Source of the DNA: a virus
Direction: 5' to 3' (one strand)
IMG/VR virus record: IMGVR_UViG_3300042503_001006
Coordinates: 1-43,458 of that record
DNA length: 43,458 nucleotides
Numbering within the stretch: the first letter of the stretch is position 1; each line of letters begins with the position of its first letter. The notes beneath the pieces were generated by a model. It was given only the letters and a program-made list of their open reading frames with translations. It was not told the origin of the DNA and did no database searches. Shown piece after piece: positions 15,269 to 21,307 of this stretch. Made by a program: the position numbers and the translations under genes.

Positions 15269-15742
15269 TTACTTTTCCCACGGACGCTTGCTGCCGGTGT
15301 TGGCGTTCGCCGCTTTCGGTGCGGCGGCCTTCGGCGTGTCTCCGTAGGGGGAGAAGGAGCGGATCGAATTGCGGTCGCTGTATTGGCCGTTCTTATCGAC
15401 CTCGACAGTCACTTCCGCCATGATGGGCTTGAAGTGCAGCTCCTCGGTGTCGTCGAAGCCGCCCGTGATGCCGCACGCATTGGAGAGCTGCGCCATCGTC
15501 TTGATGCCGATCGTCTCGGCCACCGGGTTCGGGTTCCGGAAATTGATGTTCGTCCAGATGCGGCGGTTCTCGAATTCGCCCTCGATGACGCGCGCTGTGA
15601 GGCGCAGCATCTGTCCGCCCTTCTGGGTTTCCTTGACCACGCTCTCGATGATCTCGACGGCGTATTTGCCTTTCGGGATCGGCGCGAACTCATCGGTCGT
15701 ATCGACTTTCGATGCGTCAAAAGAAAAATCCAACTTAGCCAT
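15269..15742 (-). CDS. DUF669 family protein, probable ssDNA-binding partner
   Basis: 157 residues. The sequence has the DUF669 pattern: LDFSFDASKVD, PIPKGKYAVEIIESVVKETQKGGQMLRLTARVIEGEFENRRIW, and later IGIKTMAQLSNACGI. The tail (KAAAPKAANANTGSKRPWEK) is flexible and ends with a few charged or aromatic residues, as in ssDNA-binding proteins. DUF669 genes usually lie beside a RecA-fold ATPase gene, as here. Probable role: bind single-stranded DNA in phage replication and recombination. Confidence 0.8.
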   Translation of the reverse strand: MAKLDFSFDASKVDTTDEFAPIPKGKYAVEIIESVVKETQKGGQMLRLTARVIEGEFENRRIWTNINFRNPNPVAETIGIKTMAQLSNACGITGGFDDTEELHFKPIMAEVTVEVDKNGQYSDRNSIRSFSPYGDTPKAAAPKAANANTGSKRPWEK

Positions 15743-15745
15743 GAT

Positions 15746-16528
15746 TTACTCCTGCTCTTTCTTCGGAAAAAATTCTTCGACGGTGGTGTAGAACTTGCCT
15801 TTTTCGAAGCGGATTTTGCTCGGCATCCCGAAGCGGTTCTTCGCGACGTATGCCGGGCGCGACTCGGTGTGCGTCCACAACATTCCGCCGCCATCGGCGA
15901 TCGCGCGGGACTTGTTGAAGCCGGCGTCTTCGGTCTTGATGACCGCTGACTTCTTGATGAGGAGGATCGCGTCCATGTCGCGCGACAGGATCGGCGCCAG
16001 CTTGGCGTGCATGTCGAGCTCGTAGCGGTCGTAAGACTGCGTCTCCGGGTCATCGAACTTGGTGATGCGCGCGTGGGCGATCAGGATGATCGTCATGTTG
16101 CGATGTTCGCGCAGCGCGTTAATCGCCTGCATGAACTCCGCCAGAACGCGCTGGGCGAAGACGTAGCCCTTGCCGTAGGGGAAATCCTCGATCGACGACT
16201 TCTTCACGCCCTTCTCGTCGCCGCGCTCGCATGTCTCTGCGAAGATCAACGGCTGCAGGGCGGAGACGGAATCGATCACCAGCGTCTGGAAGTCGTGCTC
16301 CTCGCCGTAGAGCGCGGAGATCGCGTCCATCACGTCGGAGAACTTCTCGATCTTGCCGAACGACGTCAGCTCCAGATCGCTGGGGGTTCCGACTTCGGTC
16401 TGGATGAAGACCGGGTTCGGAAAGCTCGCCGCTGCGGACGTCTTCCCGTCGCCCTCGGCGCCGTAGATCACGATGCGAGGAGCTGATGTCGCTCGCACCT
16501 TCTGTAGACTTGCCAGACTAATCGCCAT
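15746..16528 (-). CDS. RecA-fold ATPase (AAA_24/Sak4-like) for recombination
   Basis: 260 residues from ATG 16528. Walker A is IYGAEGDGKTSAAASF near residue 20; Walker B is TLVIDSVSAL; a later ILIAHARITKFDDPETQSYDRYELDM segment corresponds to the polar and sensor motifs of this family. The ATP-binding fold and its placement next to DUF669 and the exonuclease support an Sak4-type single-strand annealing or recombinase function. It overlaps the preceding small gene by 11 bp. Confidence 0.82.
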   Translation of the reverse strand: MAISLASLQKVRATSAPRIVIYGAEGDGKTSAAASFPNPVFIQTEVGTPSDLELTSFGKIEKFSDVMDAISALYGEEHDFQTLVIDSVSALQPLIFAETCERGDEKGVKKSSIEDFPYGKGYVFAQRVLAEFMQAINALREHRNMTIILIAHARITKFDDPETQSYDRYELDMHAKLAPILSRDMDAILLIKKSAVIKTEDAGFNKSRAIADGGGMLWTHTESRPAYVAKNRFGMPSKIRFEKGKFYTTVEEFFPKKEQE

Positions 16529-16712
16529 CAACTTGCCCTTTCACTTTCACTTCCAATTTTTTGATGCTCTCGTGGATGTCCTTCGGCGCCCGATCCCTGT
16601 GATGCGTCAGCAGCTCGACGAGGAAGATGAAGTTCGCGATGTAGAGATCGCCGCCACGGTTCTTGCTCGACTTCGTGCCGCCCCAGCGTGAGGGCTCAAC
16701 TCGCGGCGTCAT
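16518..16712 (-). CDS. Small hypothetical protein (64 aa)
   Basis: ATG 16712 lies inside the end of the RuvC-like gene (17-bp overlap) and its stop overlaps the ATPase start. Residues: basic N-terminus (TPRVEPSRWGGTKSSKNRGG), a hydrophobic LYIANFIFLVELLTHH helix, then IHESIKKLEVKVKG. No family recognised; retained because both overlaps keep the operon's spacing. Confidence 0.5.
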   Translation of the reverse strand: MTPRVEPSRWGGTKSSKNRGGDLYIANFIFLVELLTHHRDRAPKDIHESIKKLEVKVKGQVDGD

Positions 16713-17196
16713 CGGCGGCGATCTCCTGAACGAAGTGGATGCGCCCGTAGAGCGCGATCAGCGCGGATTCTGCGCGGCCGTGATCTTTCTTGCGGGAGAA
16801 GGCGTCCGCACATGCGGGCCACGTCTCAAGAGCGCGCGCGCGGCTCAATTCTTTGTCGGCGCCGAGACCGAAGTGTTTCTTCCACTTCGTGGGCGCGACA
16901 TAACGGACGGGAAGCTGCAGGGCGCCGACGACGCCGATCGCCACGCCGTGATTGACGGCGAAATTCCAAGTAGAAGAAACGCCATTGCCGCGCACGGCGT
17001 GGACGTTTTCGATGACGACGAGATCGGGCGCGAATTGGCGAAACAACGCGGCGAGCGTCGGCGCGCAGACGCGGCCATCGGCTACCGGCATGTCGAACGC
17101 CGTCACGATTTGCGGCGCCGCGGTGAACAGAAAAGACACCGCTCCCGTTGCGCCGGGATCAATACCCGCGACGCATGTATTCTTCGCAGAAGACAT
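16696..17196 (-). CDS. RuvC-like Holliday-junction resolvase
   Basis: 166 residues. An RNase H-like nuclease fold is indicated by GIDPGATGAV (first catalytic Asp), VVIENVHA (catalytic Glu) and KKDHGRAESALIALYG (C-terminal acidic pair), with PTKWKKHFGLGADKE before the last motif, as in phage RuvC-like proteins. Probable role: resolve branched DNA during replication and before packaging. It is the first gene of the DNA-metabolism series; a strong hairpin with a T tract lies only 14 bp upstream of the ATG. Confidence 0.82.
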   Translation of the reverse strand: MSSAKNTCVAGIDPGATGAVSFLFTAAPQIVTAFDMPVADGRVCAPTLAALFRQFAPDLVVIENVHAVRGNGVSSTWNFAVNHGVAIGVVGALQLPVRYVAPTKWKKHFGLGADKELSRARALETWPACADAFSRKKDHGRAESALIALYGRIHFVQEIAADDAAS

Positions 17197-17209
17197 GTTG
17201 AAACTTTCT

Positions 17210-17249
17210 AAAAAGGAACGGGGGGCAACTCTGGACCAATCGCCCCCCG
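17210..17249 (-). terminator. Hairpin with T tract just before the RuvC gene
   Basis: Reading leftward: CGGGGGGC, 15-nt loop, GCCCCCCG, then TTCCTTTTT. The perfect 8-bp GC stem followed by T residues looks like a rho-independent terminator or attenuator in the leader of the RuvC-like gene. Confidence 0.65.
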
Positions 17250-17347
17250 CAAGCGCAAAAGCTGTTACGCGACTTCTGCGTATTTCACGGGGTTTCCGGT
17301 CCCGTGTCCTTCACCGCGTCATTGCGGCGAAGCTCAAAAACTTTCCC

Positions 17348-17371
17348 AAAAGGCCGACCCCGAAGGGCCGG
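17348..17371 (-). terminator. Terminator after the Cro-like gene
   Basis: Reading leftward: CCGGCCC-TTCG-GGGTCGG (one G-T wobble, UUCG loop), followed by CCTTTT. It lies 61 bp after the Cro-like stop. Confidence 0.65.
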
Positions 17372-17431
17372 CAAGGTTGGGAGGAAAGTCCGGCGGAGAA
17401 GACTGCCGGCCTTTATCCATCCGCGGCATGA

Positions 17432-17701
17432 TCAGCGCGGAGGGATCTCTTTTTGCGTCTTGCGCGACGCGATGGCCGCGCGGACTGCAGAAGGGCTAAA
17501 AAAGAGGGAGTCGCTCCATTCCGGATAACGACGCACTGCGGCCCGTCGGATTCTCGCCAGCGCGTCAGCCGACGGCGTCGAGCCGCGCGACTCCCACCGG
17601 GAGATGGTCGACTGATTGATCTTGGTGGCCGCCGCGAATTGATCCTGCGTCATTCCGAGCAGCGTGCGGATGTCCCGCATAGGGGTTAAATGCGTGTTCA
17701 T
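17432..17701 (-). CDS. Cro-like XRE-family repressor
   Basis: 89 residues. The HTH is MRDIRTLLGMTQDQFAAATK-INQSTISRWESRGSTP (about residues 8-45), a classic XRE/Cro-CI fold with the Q-x-x-I/V-S-R-W recognition helix. It is transcribed divergently from the CI-like repressor. Its promoter (17709-17737) puts the expected transcript start within a base or two of ATG 17701, so the mRNA may be leaderless; Met8 at 17680 is the alternative start. Likely function: Cro-type switch to lytic growth. The C-terminus (SDSLFFSPSAVRAAIASRK) is basic. Confidence 0.85.
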   Translation of the reverse strand: MNTHLTPMRDIRTLLGMTQDQFAAATKINQSTISRWESRGSTPSADALARIRRAAVRRYPEWSDSLFFSPSAVRAAIASRKTQKEIPPR

Positions 17702-17708
17702 GCGGCGA

Positions 17709-17737
17709 TGTATATGCGTGAATATTCATACTGTCAA
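17709..17737 (-). promoter_or_regulatory. Leftward early promoter of the Cro-like gene
   Basis: TTGACA (17737-17732), 17-bp spacer, TATACA (17714-17709). The spacer holds TATGCGTGAATATTCATA (plus strand 17713-17730), an imperfect operator containing the palindrome TGAATATTCA. Confidence 0.8.
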
Positions 17738-17758
17738 GCGAGTAAGTAGTTCTACTGA

Positions 17759-17797
17759 TTGCCCTGTGAATAATTTCGGCGTATGGCTATGCGCATA
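17759..17797 (+). promoter_or_regulatory. Rightward promoter and operator of the CI-like repressor
   Basis: TTGCCC (17759), 17-bp spacer, TATGGC (17782). An operator-like TATGG-CTATGC-GCATA (17782-17797) overlaps the -10 and contains the palindrome TATGCGCATA. This would allow autoregulation. The -10 and -35 are weaker than those of the other promoters here. Confidence 0.55.
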
Positions 17798-17821
17798 AAT
17801 ATAAAAATCCGGAGAAAAAGC

Positions 17822-18445
17822 ATGATAACCATCGATAAAATAAAGGAGTTAATGAACGAGCGCGGGTGGTCTCAGATCGACCTGGCCGAGATATGCAACG
17901 TGTCTCAGCCGACCGTCTCAAGGTGGCTCAAGGGGACGACACCAGACCCCGTCCAGCAAGAACGGCTGTCGAGCCTGATTCGCGAAGGCGACGACAGAAT
18001 GTTCCTAGTCAAACCAGACCAATCATTGTTCCGCCCTGATAAGGGCGACCTAAAAATATATGACTCTCAAGAAAGGAGAGCTGGGGAAATGTTCATAGAT
18101 ATGCAGAAACCGCGGTTTGCCCCCGCGCCGTGGTTTATTGGCGATTCTGAAAACTGCTTTGTTGTTATGGTGTCTGGCGAGACCATGGCTCCGGCGTATC
18201 GTCCGGGGGAATACGCCATCTCCAATGCCAAGCTTCCGCAGATCAGGAACCGCGACCATATCTTCATCAGGCAAGACGCTGATGGGGAGACACGAGCCGT
18301 AATCAGGCTGTTGGTGGCTTGGGATGACGAGACATGGACTGTCGAGACATACAATCCGCCCAAGAACGGGCCGAAGACGACCGTCCTGCAGAGGGATGAG
18401 TGGGGCCAAGCGCATAGAATTGTTGGAAAATACGAAGCCGCATAA
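17822..18445 (+). CDS. CI/LexA-like phage repressor with S24-type C-terminal domain
   Basis: 207 residues from ATG 17822, with GGAG seven bases upstream. The N-terminal HTH is IKELMNERGWSQIDLAEICNVSQPTVSRWLKG (about residues 5-36). The C-terminal half resembles the LexA/CI S24 peptidase fold (NCFVVMVSGETMAPAYRPGEYAIS ... HIFIRQDADGETRAVIRLLVAWDDETW). The usual catalytic Ser motif (G-D-S-M) reads G-E-T-M, and the position of the catalytic Lys (usually V-K-R-L) reads VIRL. It may therefore lack SOS self-cleavage. It is the probable maintainer of lysogeny, binding the TATGC-N6-GCATA operators. Confidence 0.88.
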   Translation: MITIDKIKELMNERGWSQIDLAEICNVSQPTVSRWLKGTTPDPVQQERLSSLIREGDDRMFLVKPDQSLFRPDKGDLKIYDSQERRAGEMFIDMQKPRFAPAPWFIGDSENCFVVMVSGETMAPAYRPGEYAISNAKLPQIRNRDHIFIRQDADGETRAVIRLLVAWDDETWTVETYNPPKNGPKTTVLQRDEWGQAHRIVGKYEAA

Positions 18446-18455
18446 ATAAATATGC
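18440..18455. promoter_or_regulatory. Inverted half-site pair GCATA-N6-TATGC
   Basis: Perfect inverted repeat across the CI-like stop codon, with the same half-sites as the operators but in outward orientation; it lies 32 bp (centre to centre) from the operator at 18472-18487. Confidence 0.4.
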
Positions 18456-18462
18456 GCCCCAC

Positions 18463-18491
18463 TTGACTGAGTATGCGTCATCGCATATCTT
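18463..18491 (+). promoter_or_regulatory. Rightward promoter with embedded operator
   Basis: TTGACT (18463), 17-bp spacer, TATCTT (18486). The perfect palindrome TATGC-GTCATC-GCATA (18472-18487) fills the spacer and touches the -10, so a bound repressor would block polymerase. It drives the gene at 18518. Confidence 0.82.
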
Positions 18492-18517
18492 CTATGCATC
18501 AGCTAAGGAGATATGCG

Positions 18518-18823
18518 ATGACCAAAGAAGGCCACAACTACATCAACTCAGTCGCCGACGAATACGGCGAGATCGTCGCCAAGATTAAGCTTCTGGAGGA
18601 GCGCAAAGAGCTTCTCCGCGACGACCTGATCACCTTCATCAAGGATGTCCCCGCAGAAGGCTCGACGTGGACCGTGTCCAAGTCTGAGAGCTCGACCACG
18701 CGCATCGACAGCAAGAAGGTGCGCGAGCTCCTCGGCGATCGCGCCAAGGACGTCGAGACAATCTCCAAACAGATCCGCCTGAACGTGAAACCGACGCTGC
18801 GCTTCGGCGTTGGCTCCAACTGA
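18518..18823 (+). CDS. Hypothetical early phage protein (101 aa)
   Basis: ATG 18518 follows AAGGAG by seven bases. The protein is charged and helical: YGEIVAKIKLLEERKELLRDDL is a likely coiled coil, then STWTVSKSESSTTRIDSKKVREL and DVETISKQIRLNVKPTLRFG. No family is assigned. It is the first gene of the rightward operon whose promoter carries the palindromic operator, so it should be silent in a lysogen. Confidence 0.7.
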   Translation: MTKEGHNYINSVADEYGEIVAKIKLLEERKELLRDDLITFIKDVPAEGSTWTVSKSESSTTRIDSKKVRELLGDRAKDVETISKQIRLNVKPTLRFGVGSN

Positions 18824-18833
18824 GGCGACGACC

Positions 18834-18962
18834 ATGATTATCGATCTCGTCGCTTGGGCTCTCACGCTCGCAATCTGGTTCCTCGCGTTTATCGCGGGGA
18901 TCATCTGGGTGGTCGACACCCTCATCACTTGGAGAGAGGACGCGGGCCGTGGACATAGATAA
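18834..18962 (+). CDS. Small membrane protein (42 aa)
   Basis: ATG 18834, ten bases after the previous stop. The sequence MIIDLVAWALTLAIWFLAFI continues AGIIWVVDTLITWRED and ends with a basic tail; it is a single transmembrane segment. It overlaps the next gene by 14 bp. Confidence 0.55.
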   Translation: MIIDLVAWALTLAIWFLAFIAGIIWVVDTLITWREDAGRGHR

Positions 18963-19212
18963 CTACACGGCCCGTCGCACGCTTGCGGTTCTGCAAACAT
19001 GCGATGACGCCGTCACCTTTGACCGCGTGGCTGCGATTAATAAGGGCTTAGATAATTTGTCTATCCTTGGCGAACAAAAAGAAGGCGCTCAATTCGACGA
19101 ATTGTGGATGAAGGAGTTCGTCGCGTTTATTTGCATCGCCTTTATGCGCAATCTGGTGAAGGGCGAGCTTAAGATCGTCGATATGAGCCCGAAAACAAAA
19201 GGCGACGCATAG
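18949..19212 (+). CDS. Hypothetical protein (87 aa)
   Basis: GTG start at 18949 inside the end of the small membrane-protein gene. Residues DIDNYTARRTLAVLQTCDDA, then FDELWMKEFVAFICIAFMRNLVKGELKIVDM: a soluble, mainly helical protein with a hydrophobic helix. No known family. It lies two bases before the excisionase gene, suggesting a shared transcript. Confidence 0.6.
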   Translation: MDIDNYTARRTLAVLQTCDDAVTFDRVAAINKGLDNLSILGEQKEGAQFDELWMKEFVAFICIAFMRNLVKGELKIVDMSPKTKGDA

Positions 19213-19218
19213 CTATGC
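19207..19218. promoter_or_regulatory. Palindrome GCATAGCTATGC over the excisionase start
   Basis: Perfect 12-bp palindrome built from the operator half-sites GCATA and TATGC with a 2-bp gap; it includes the excisionase ATG at 19215. Possible repressor site or chance. Confidence 0.35.
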
Positions 19219-19553
19219 GCGCGCGTATTCGCACAGAATCCGCCGCCCTGATGCTTGGCGTGTCCCCGCGGACGGTTCAGGGTATGGCCGCCCGCGGAGA
19301 ACTCCCCGGTGCAGCGAAGATCGGCGCCACATGGACTTATGACGCCGACAAAATCGAAAACTACATCGCCCGGAGGGAAGCAGAGTGCCAGAGAACCTTA
19401 CCAAACGTGGAGAGACGTGGTGTCTGTCCGTCATCATCAAAGGCAAACGCTATAGAGAGTCGCTTCACACAAGCAATCTCAAAGATGCGTGCCGGCTCCG
19501 CGACAAGCGGATCAAAGAAATCACGGCAGCAGTCCGCCACGGGGAGCGCGTAA
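19215..19553 (+). CDS. Excisionase-like HTH protein overlapping the integrase
   Basis: 112 residues. ESAALMLGVSPRTVQGMAARGELPGAAKIGATWTYDADKIENYI is the MerR/AlpA-like winged HTH of phage excisionases: a recognition helix followed by the G-x-W-x-Y/F-D wing. The last 169 bp overlap the integrase in another frame, and the tail (KKSRQQSATGSA) is basic and probably flexible. It should bind attP and direct recombination toward excision. The overlap couples Xis and Int expression. Confidence 0.75.
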   Translation: MRARIRTESAALMLGVSPRTVQGMAARGELPGAAKIGATWTYDADKIENYIARREAECQRTLPNVERRGVCPSSSKANAIESRFTQAISKMRAGSATSGSKKSRQQSATGSA

Positions 19554-20407
19554 TCCCATGGAAGGAAGCCGTCGCAGAATGGGCCGAGCACATCAACGGC
19601 CAGCTTGGGGAAGCAACCCTGAAGCGTTACGCGATCTCGCTCGCGCTTGTGACGCCCTATTTCGAGCAGCTCGGAATCCACCAGATCTCTGGCGCCGCGA
19701 TCTCTGGGTTCATCGCGGAACGCCGAAAGTCCGGCGCCACCCCGGCCACCATCCGTCGTGACCTGACCGCCGTCTCCAATGTCCTCAAATACGCCGAGGC
19801 GATGGAGTGGTGCGAAGGGAACCCCACCCTGTCGAAGCGTCAGCTCCTCGTCGAGCGTCGCGAGCCGATCACCCTGCCCCGTCACGACGAGATCCGTCGC
19901 GTGGTGGAGGCCGCCGGCCACCGCTTCGGCGCCATGATCCTCGCGGCGTGGCATACGGGATGCAGGCAGGGCGAGCTGGTCGACGCGTTCTGGGACGACC
20001 TCGACCTCTCTGCGGGGCTCCTAACGGTCATCGGTAAGGGCCGCAAGCGTCGCGTGATCGAGCTGTCGCCGGAGGCGATCGCCGTGTTCCGGAATCATCC
20101 GCGCACGCTCAACTCGAAACACATCTTCTGCAACGCGCTCGGCCAGCCGTTCTCGCAGGCGTCCAGCGACTTCGCATACATCCGCAGCGGCGTCGACGGC
20201 GTGACGTTTCGCTTCCACGATCTGCGCCACCTGTTCGCGGTCGAGACGCTCCAGAGCGGACGCATGGGGATATACGACCTGCAGCAACATCTCGGTCACA
20301 CGAGCGTGAAGACGACGGAGATCTACTTGGCCTTCCTGTCGCCCGAGCAGGAGCGCACGGCCAAGCAGCCACAAAACCTGCCACACCGCAGGGCCAACTA
20401 CCTGTAA
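19385..20407 (+). CDS. int: Tyrosine recombinase integrase
   Basis: 340 residues from GTG 19385, preceded by AGGGAA. The N-terminal arm-binding part (ENLTKRGETWCLSVIIKGKRYRESL) and a core-binding SAM-like domain (WKEAVAEWAEH...YAEAMEW) precede the catalytic domain. Catalytic residues are visible: Arg in AAWHTGCRQGEL, Lys in GKGRKR, His-x-x-Arg in FHDLRHLF, His in HLGHTS and the nucleophile Tyr in TTEIYLAF. The attP core is 29 bp downstream. It integrates the phage into a tRNA-Ser gene and, with the upstream Xis-like protein, excises it. Confidence 0.93.
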   Translation: MPENLTKRGETWCLSVIIKGKRYRESLHTSNLKDACRLRDKRIKEITAAVRHGERVIPWKEAVAEWAEHINGQLGEATLKRYAISLALVTPYFEQLGIHQISGAAISGFIAERRKSGATPATIRRDLTAVSNVLKYAEAMEWCEGNPTLSKRQLLVERREPITLPRHDEIRRVVEAAGHRFGAMILAAWHTGCRQGELVDAFWDDLDLSAGLLTVIGKGRKRRVIELSPEAIAVFRNHPRTLNSKHIFCNALGQPFSQASSDFAYIRSGVDGVTFRFHDLRHLFAVETLQSGRMGIYDLQQHLGHTSVKTTEIYLAFLSPEQERTAKQPQNLPHRRANYL

Positions 20408-20435
20408 TTGAAGGATAAAGACGGAATGTGGAGTG

Positions 20436-20495
20436 TTCTTGAAAACCGCCCATGGGGAAACTTATGCGTGGGTTCGAATCCCACCCCTTCCGCCA
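20436..20495 (+). other. attP core: 3' part of a tRNA-Ser(UGA) gene
   Basis: From an anticodon loop CTTGAAA (20438-20444, anticodon TGA) the sequence follows a tRNA-Ser: a long variable arm (about 20449-20468), the T arm GTGGG-TTCGAAT-CCCAC, acceptor strand CCCTTCC, discriminator G and CCA ending at 20495. The 5' side of the anticodon stem does not pair, so the gene is incomplete. The crossover is expected in or near the anticodon loop, and integration would restore the host tRNA 3' end. Confidence 0.82.
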
Positions 20496-20517
20496 AATCA
20501 ATCATTTACGAAGAAGT

Positions 20518-20542
20518 CCCCTCGCGCACCTGCCGCGAGGGG
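20518..20542. terminator. Strong hairpin after attP core
   Basis: Perfect 9-bp stem CCCCTCGCG / CGCGAGGGG with a 7-nt loop and no T tract on either strand. It could be a transcription barrier or a structure within attP. Confidence 0.45.
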
Positions 20543-20637
20543 CGCGTCCGAAAGCAGCCACACCAGCCACAAAAGGAGCCACATTGGGGCTTCGTGTGGC
20601 TGCGGCGGAATGACGCAGTTGTGCGCTGGTAGCCCCC

Positions 20638-20681
20638 TTGACTGAATATTCATATGCGCATATTTTATGCTTCGAAGCATA
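20638..20681 (+). promoter_or_regulatory. Rightward promoter with two operator-like palindromes
   Basis: TTGACT (20638), 17-bp spacer, TATTTT (20661). The spacer ends in TATGCGCATA (20653-20662), which overlaps the -10, and a perfect TATGC-TTCGAA-GCATA (20666-20681) covers the start of transcription. The palindrome TGAATATTCA (20643-20652) also occurs in the Cro-side promoter. Confidence 0.82.
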
Positions 20682-20694
20682 CAGGAGTGCAGTT

Positions 20695-20985
20695 ATGGAT
20701 GAGCCTGTCACAGTCGGATTTTTGATCAATGTTGCCATGGGCATCGCCCTTTTTGTCGCCTTCCCGTGGCTCATCTGGGTCTGGGTCGGAGTTCAATTAC
20801 TCTGGTTCGCATACGTCACCATCGAATGGTCTCTGAAAGAGACAATGAAAGATGCCAAAAAAATCCGCATCGGCCTCGCTGCGGAGTGGGCCGGCGGAGA
20901 GCTTCGCCTTTTTGCCCTCGTGTGCGGCGCGACTTTGCTTCTCATCATCATCTTCTCCGAGCTCACGAAGTTCGGCCTGATTTAA
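20695..20985 (+). CDS. Membrane protein with three predicted helices
   Basis: 96 residues; AGGAG lies eight bases before ATG 20695. Hydrophobic segments: TVGFLINVAMGIALFVAFPW, LIWVWVGVQLLWFAYVTIEW and, after a charged loop (KETMKDAKKIRIG), LFALVCGATLLLIIIFSEL. The promoter is covered by repressor-type palindromes. An inner-membrane role such as exclusion or early takeover is possible; none is shown. Confidence 0.7.
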   Translation: MDEPVTVGFLINVAMGIALFVAFPWLIWVWVGVQLLWFAYVTIEWSLKETMKDAKKIRIGLAAEWAGGELRLFALVCGATLLLIIIFSELTKFGLI

Positions 20986-20995
20986 GGATCTAACA

Positions 20996-21307
20996 ATGAC
21001 TACCCCCAACTGGAAAACCGAATTTCCCGACTTCCCCGAGGCCGATATGCCGGCTCTGCCGGAGGGCTGGGAAGACATCTCTTGGCGCAATGACGCCTGC
21101 CCAAACTTCGTCAATTACAAGCTTGGCGTTGCCCTGTTTGTCGATTTTGCCGAGCCCGAAAAGCGCGAGATCCCCGAATACCCGCGCTTCCTCGCCTACC
21201 CCGTCTACGAGGACGGCACCCCGGCGAGCGACCAGCCGGCGATCGCGGAGTCGGAAGACTTCGACACCGTCATGAAGATCATCTCGAAATACGGAGAGAA
21301 AAAATGA
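20996..21307 (+). CDS. Hypothetical acidic protein (103 aa)
   Basis: ATG 20996, ten bases after the previous stop. TTPNWKTEFPDFPEADMPAL, then WEDISWRNDACPNFVNYKLGVALFVDFAEPE, then a RFLAYPVYEDG segment: beta-rich, acidic and soluble. Stop overlaps the next start (ATGA). No known family. Confidence 0.65.
   Translation: MTTPNWKTEFPDFPEADMPALPEGWEDISWRNDACPNFVNYKLGVALFVDFAEPEKREIPEYPRFLAYPVYEDGTPASDQPAIAESEDFDTVMKIISKYGEKK

Larger units (their letters stand above)
17197..17431 (-). other. Gap between Cro-like gene and DNA-metabolism operon
   Basis: Holds two leftward hairpins with T tracts (listed separately). Fragmentary frames such as FELRRNDAVKDTG and NPVKYAEVA are in different phases and lack starts, so no gene is called. 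No clear promoter for the RuvC gene was found here. Confidence 0.45.
20367..20601. repeat. Arm-type integrase-binding repeats of attP
   Basis: On the left arm: AGCCACA (20367) and TGCCACA (20379), 12 bp apart, inside the integrase 3' end. On the right arm: AGCCACA at 20556, 20565 and 20577, and its inverse TGTGGCT at 20595. They flank the tRNA-like core on both sides, the expected arrangement of arm sites. Confidence 0.65.

Noticed and set aside
17230-17400. Small frameshifted gene between Cro and RuvC (FELRRNDAVKDTG / NPVKYAEVA)
   Set aside because: The two fragments are in different phases and have no start or ribosome-binding site; sequence error could be involved but the evidence is too thin.
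20425-20495. A functional phage tRNA-Ser gene
   Set aside because: Only the part from the anticodon loop to CCA fits; the 5' anticodon strand, D arm and acceptor 5' strand are absent, so it is an attP core.
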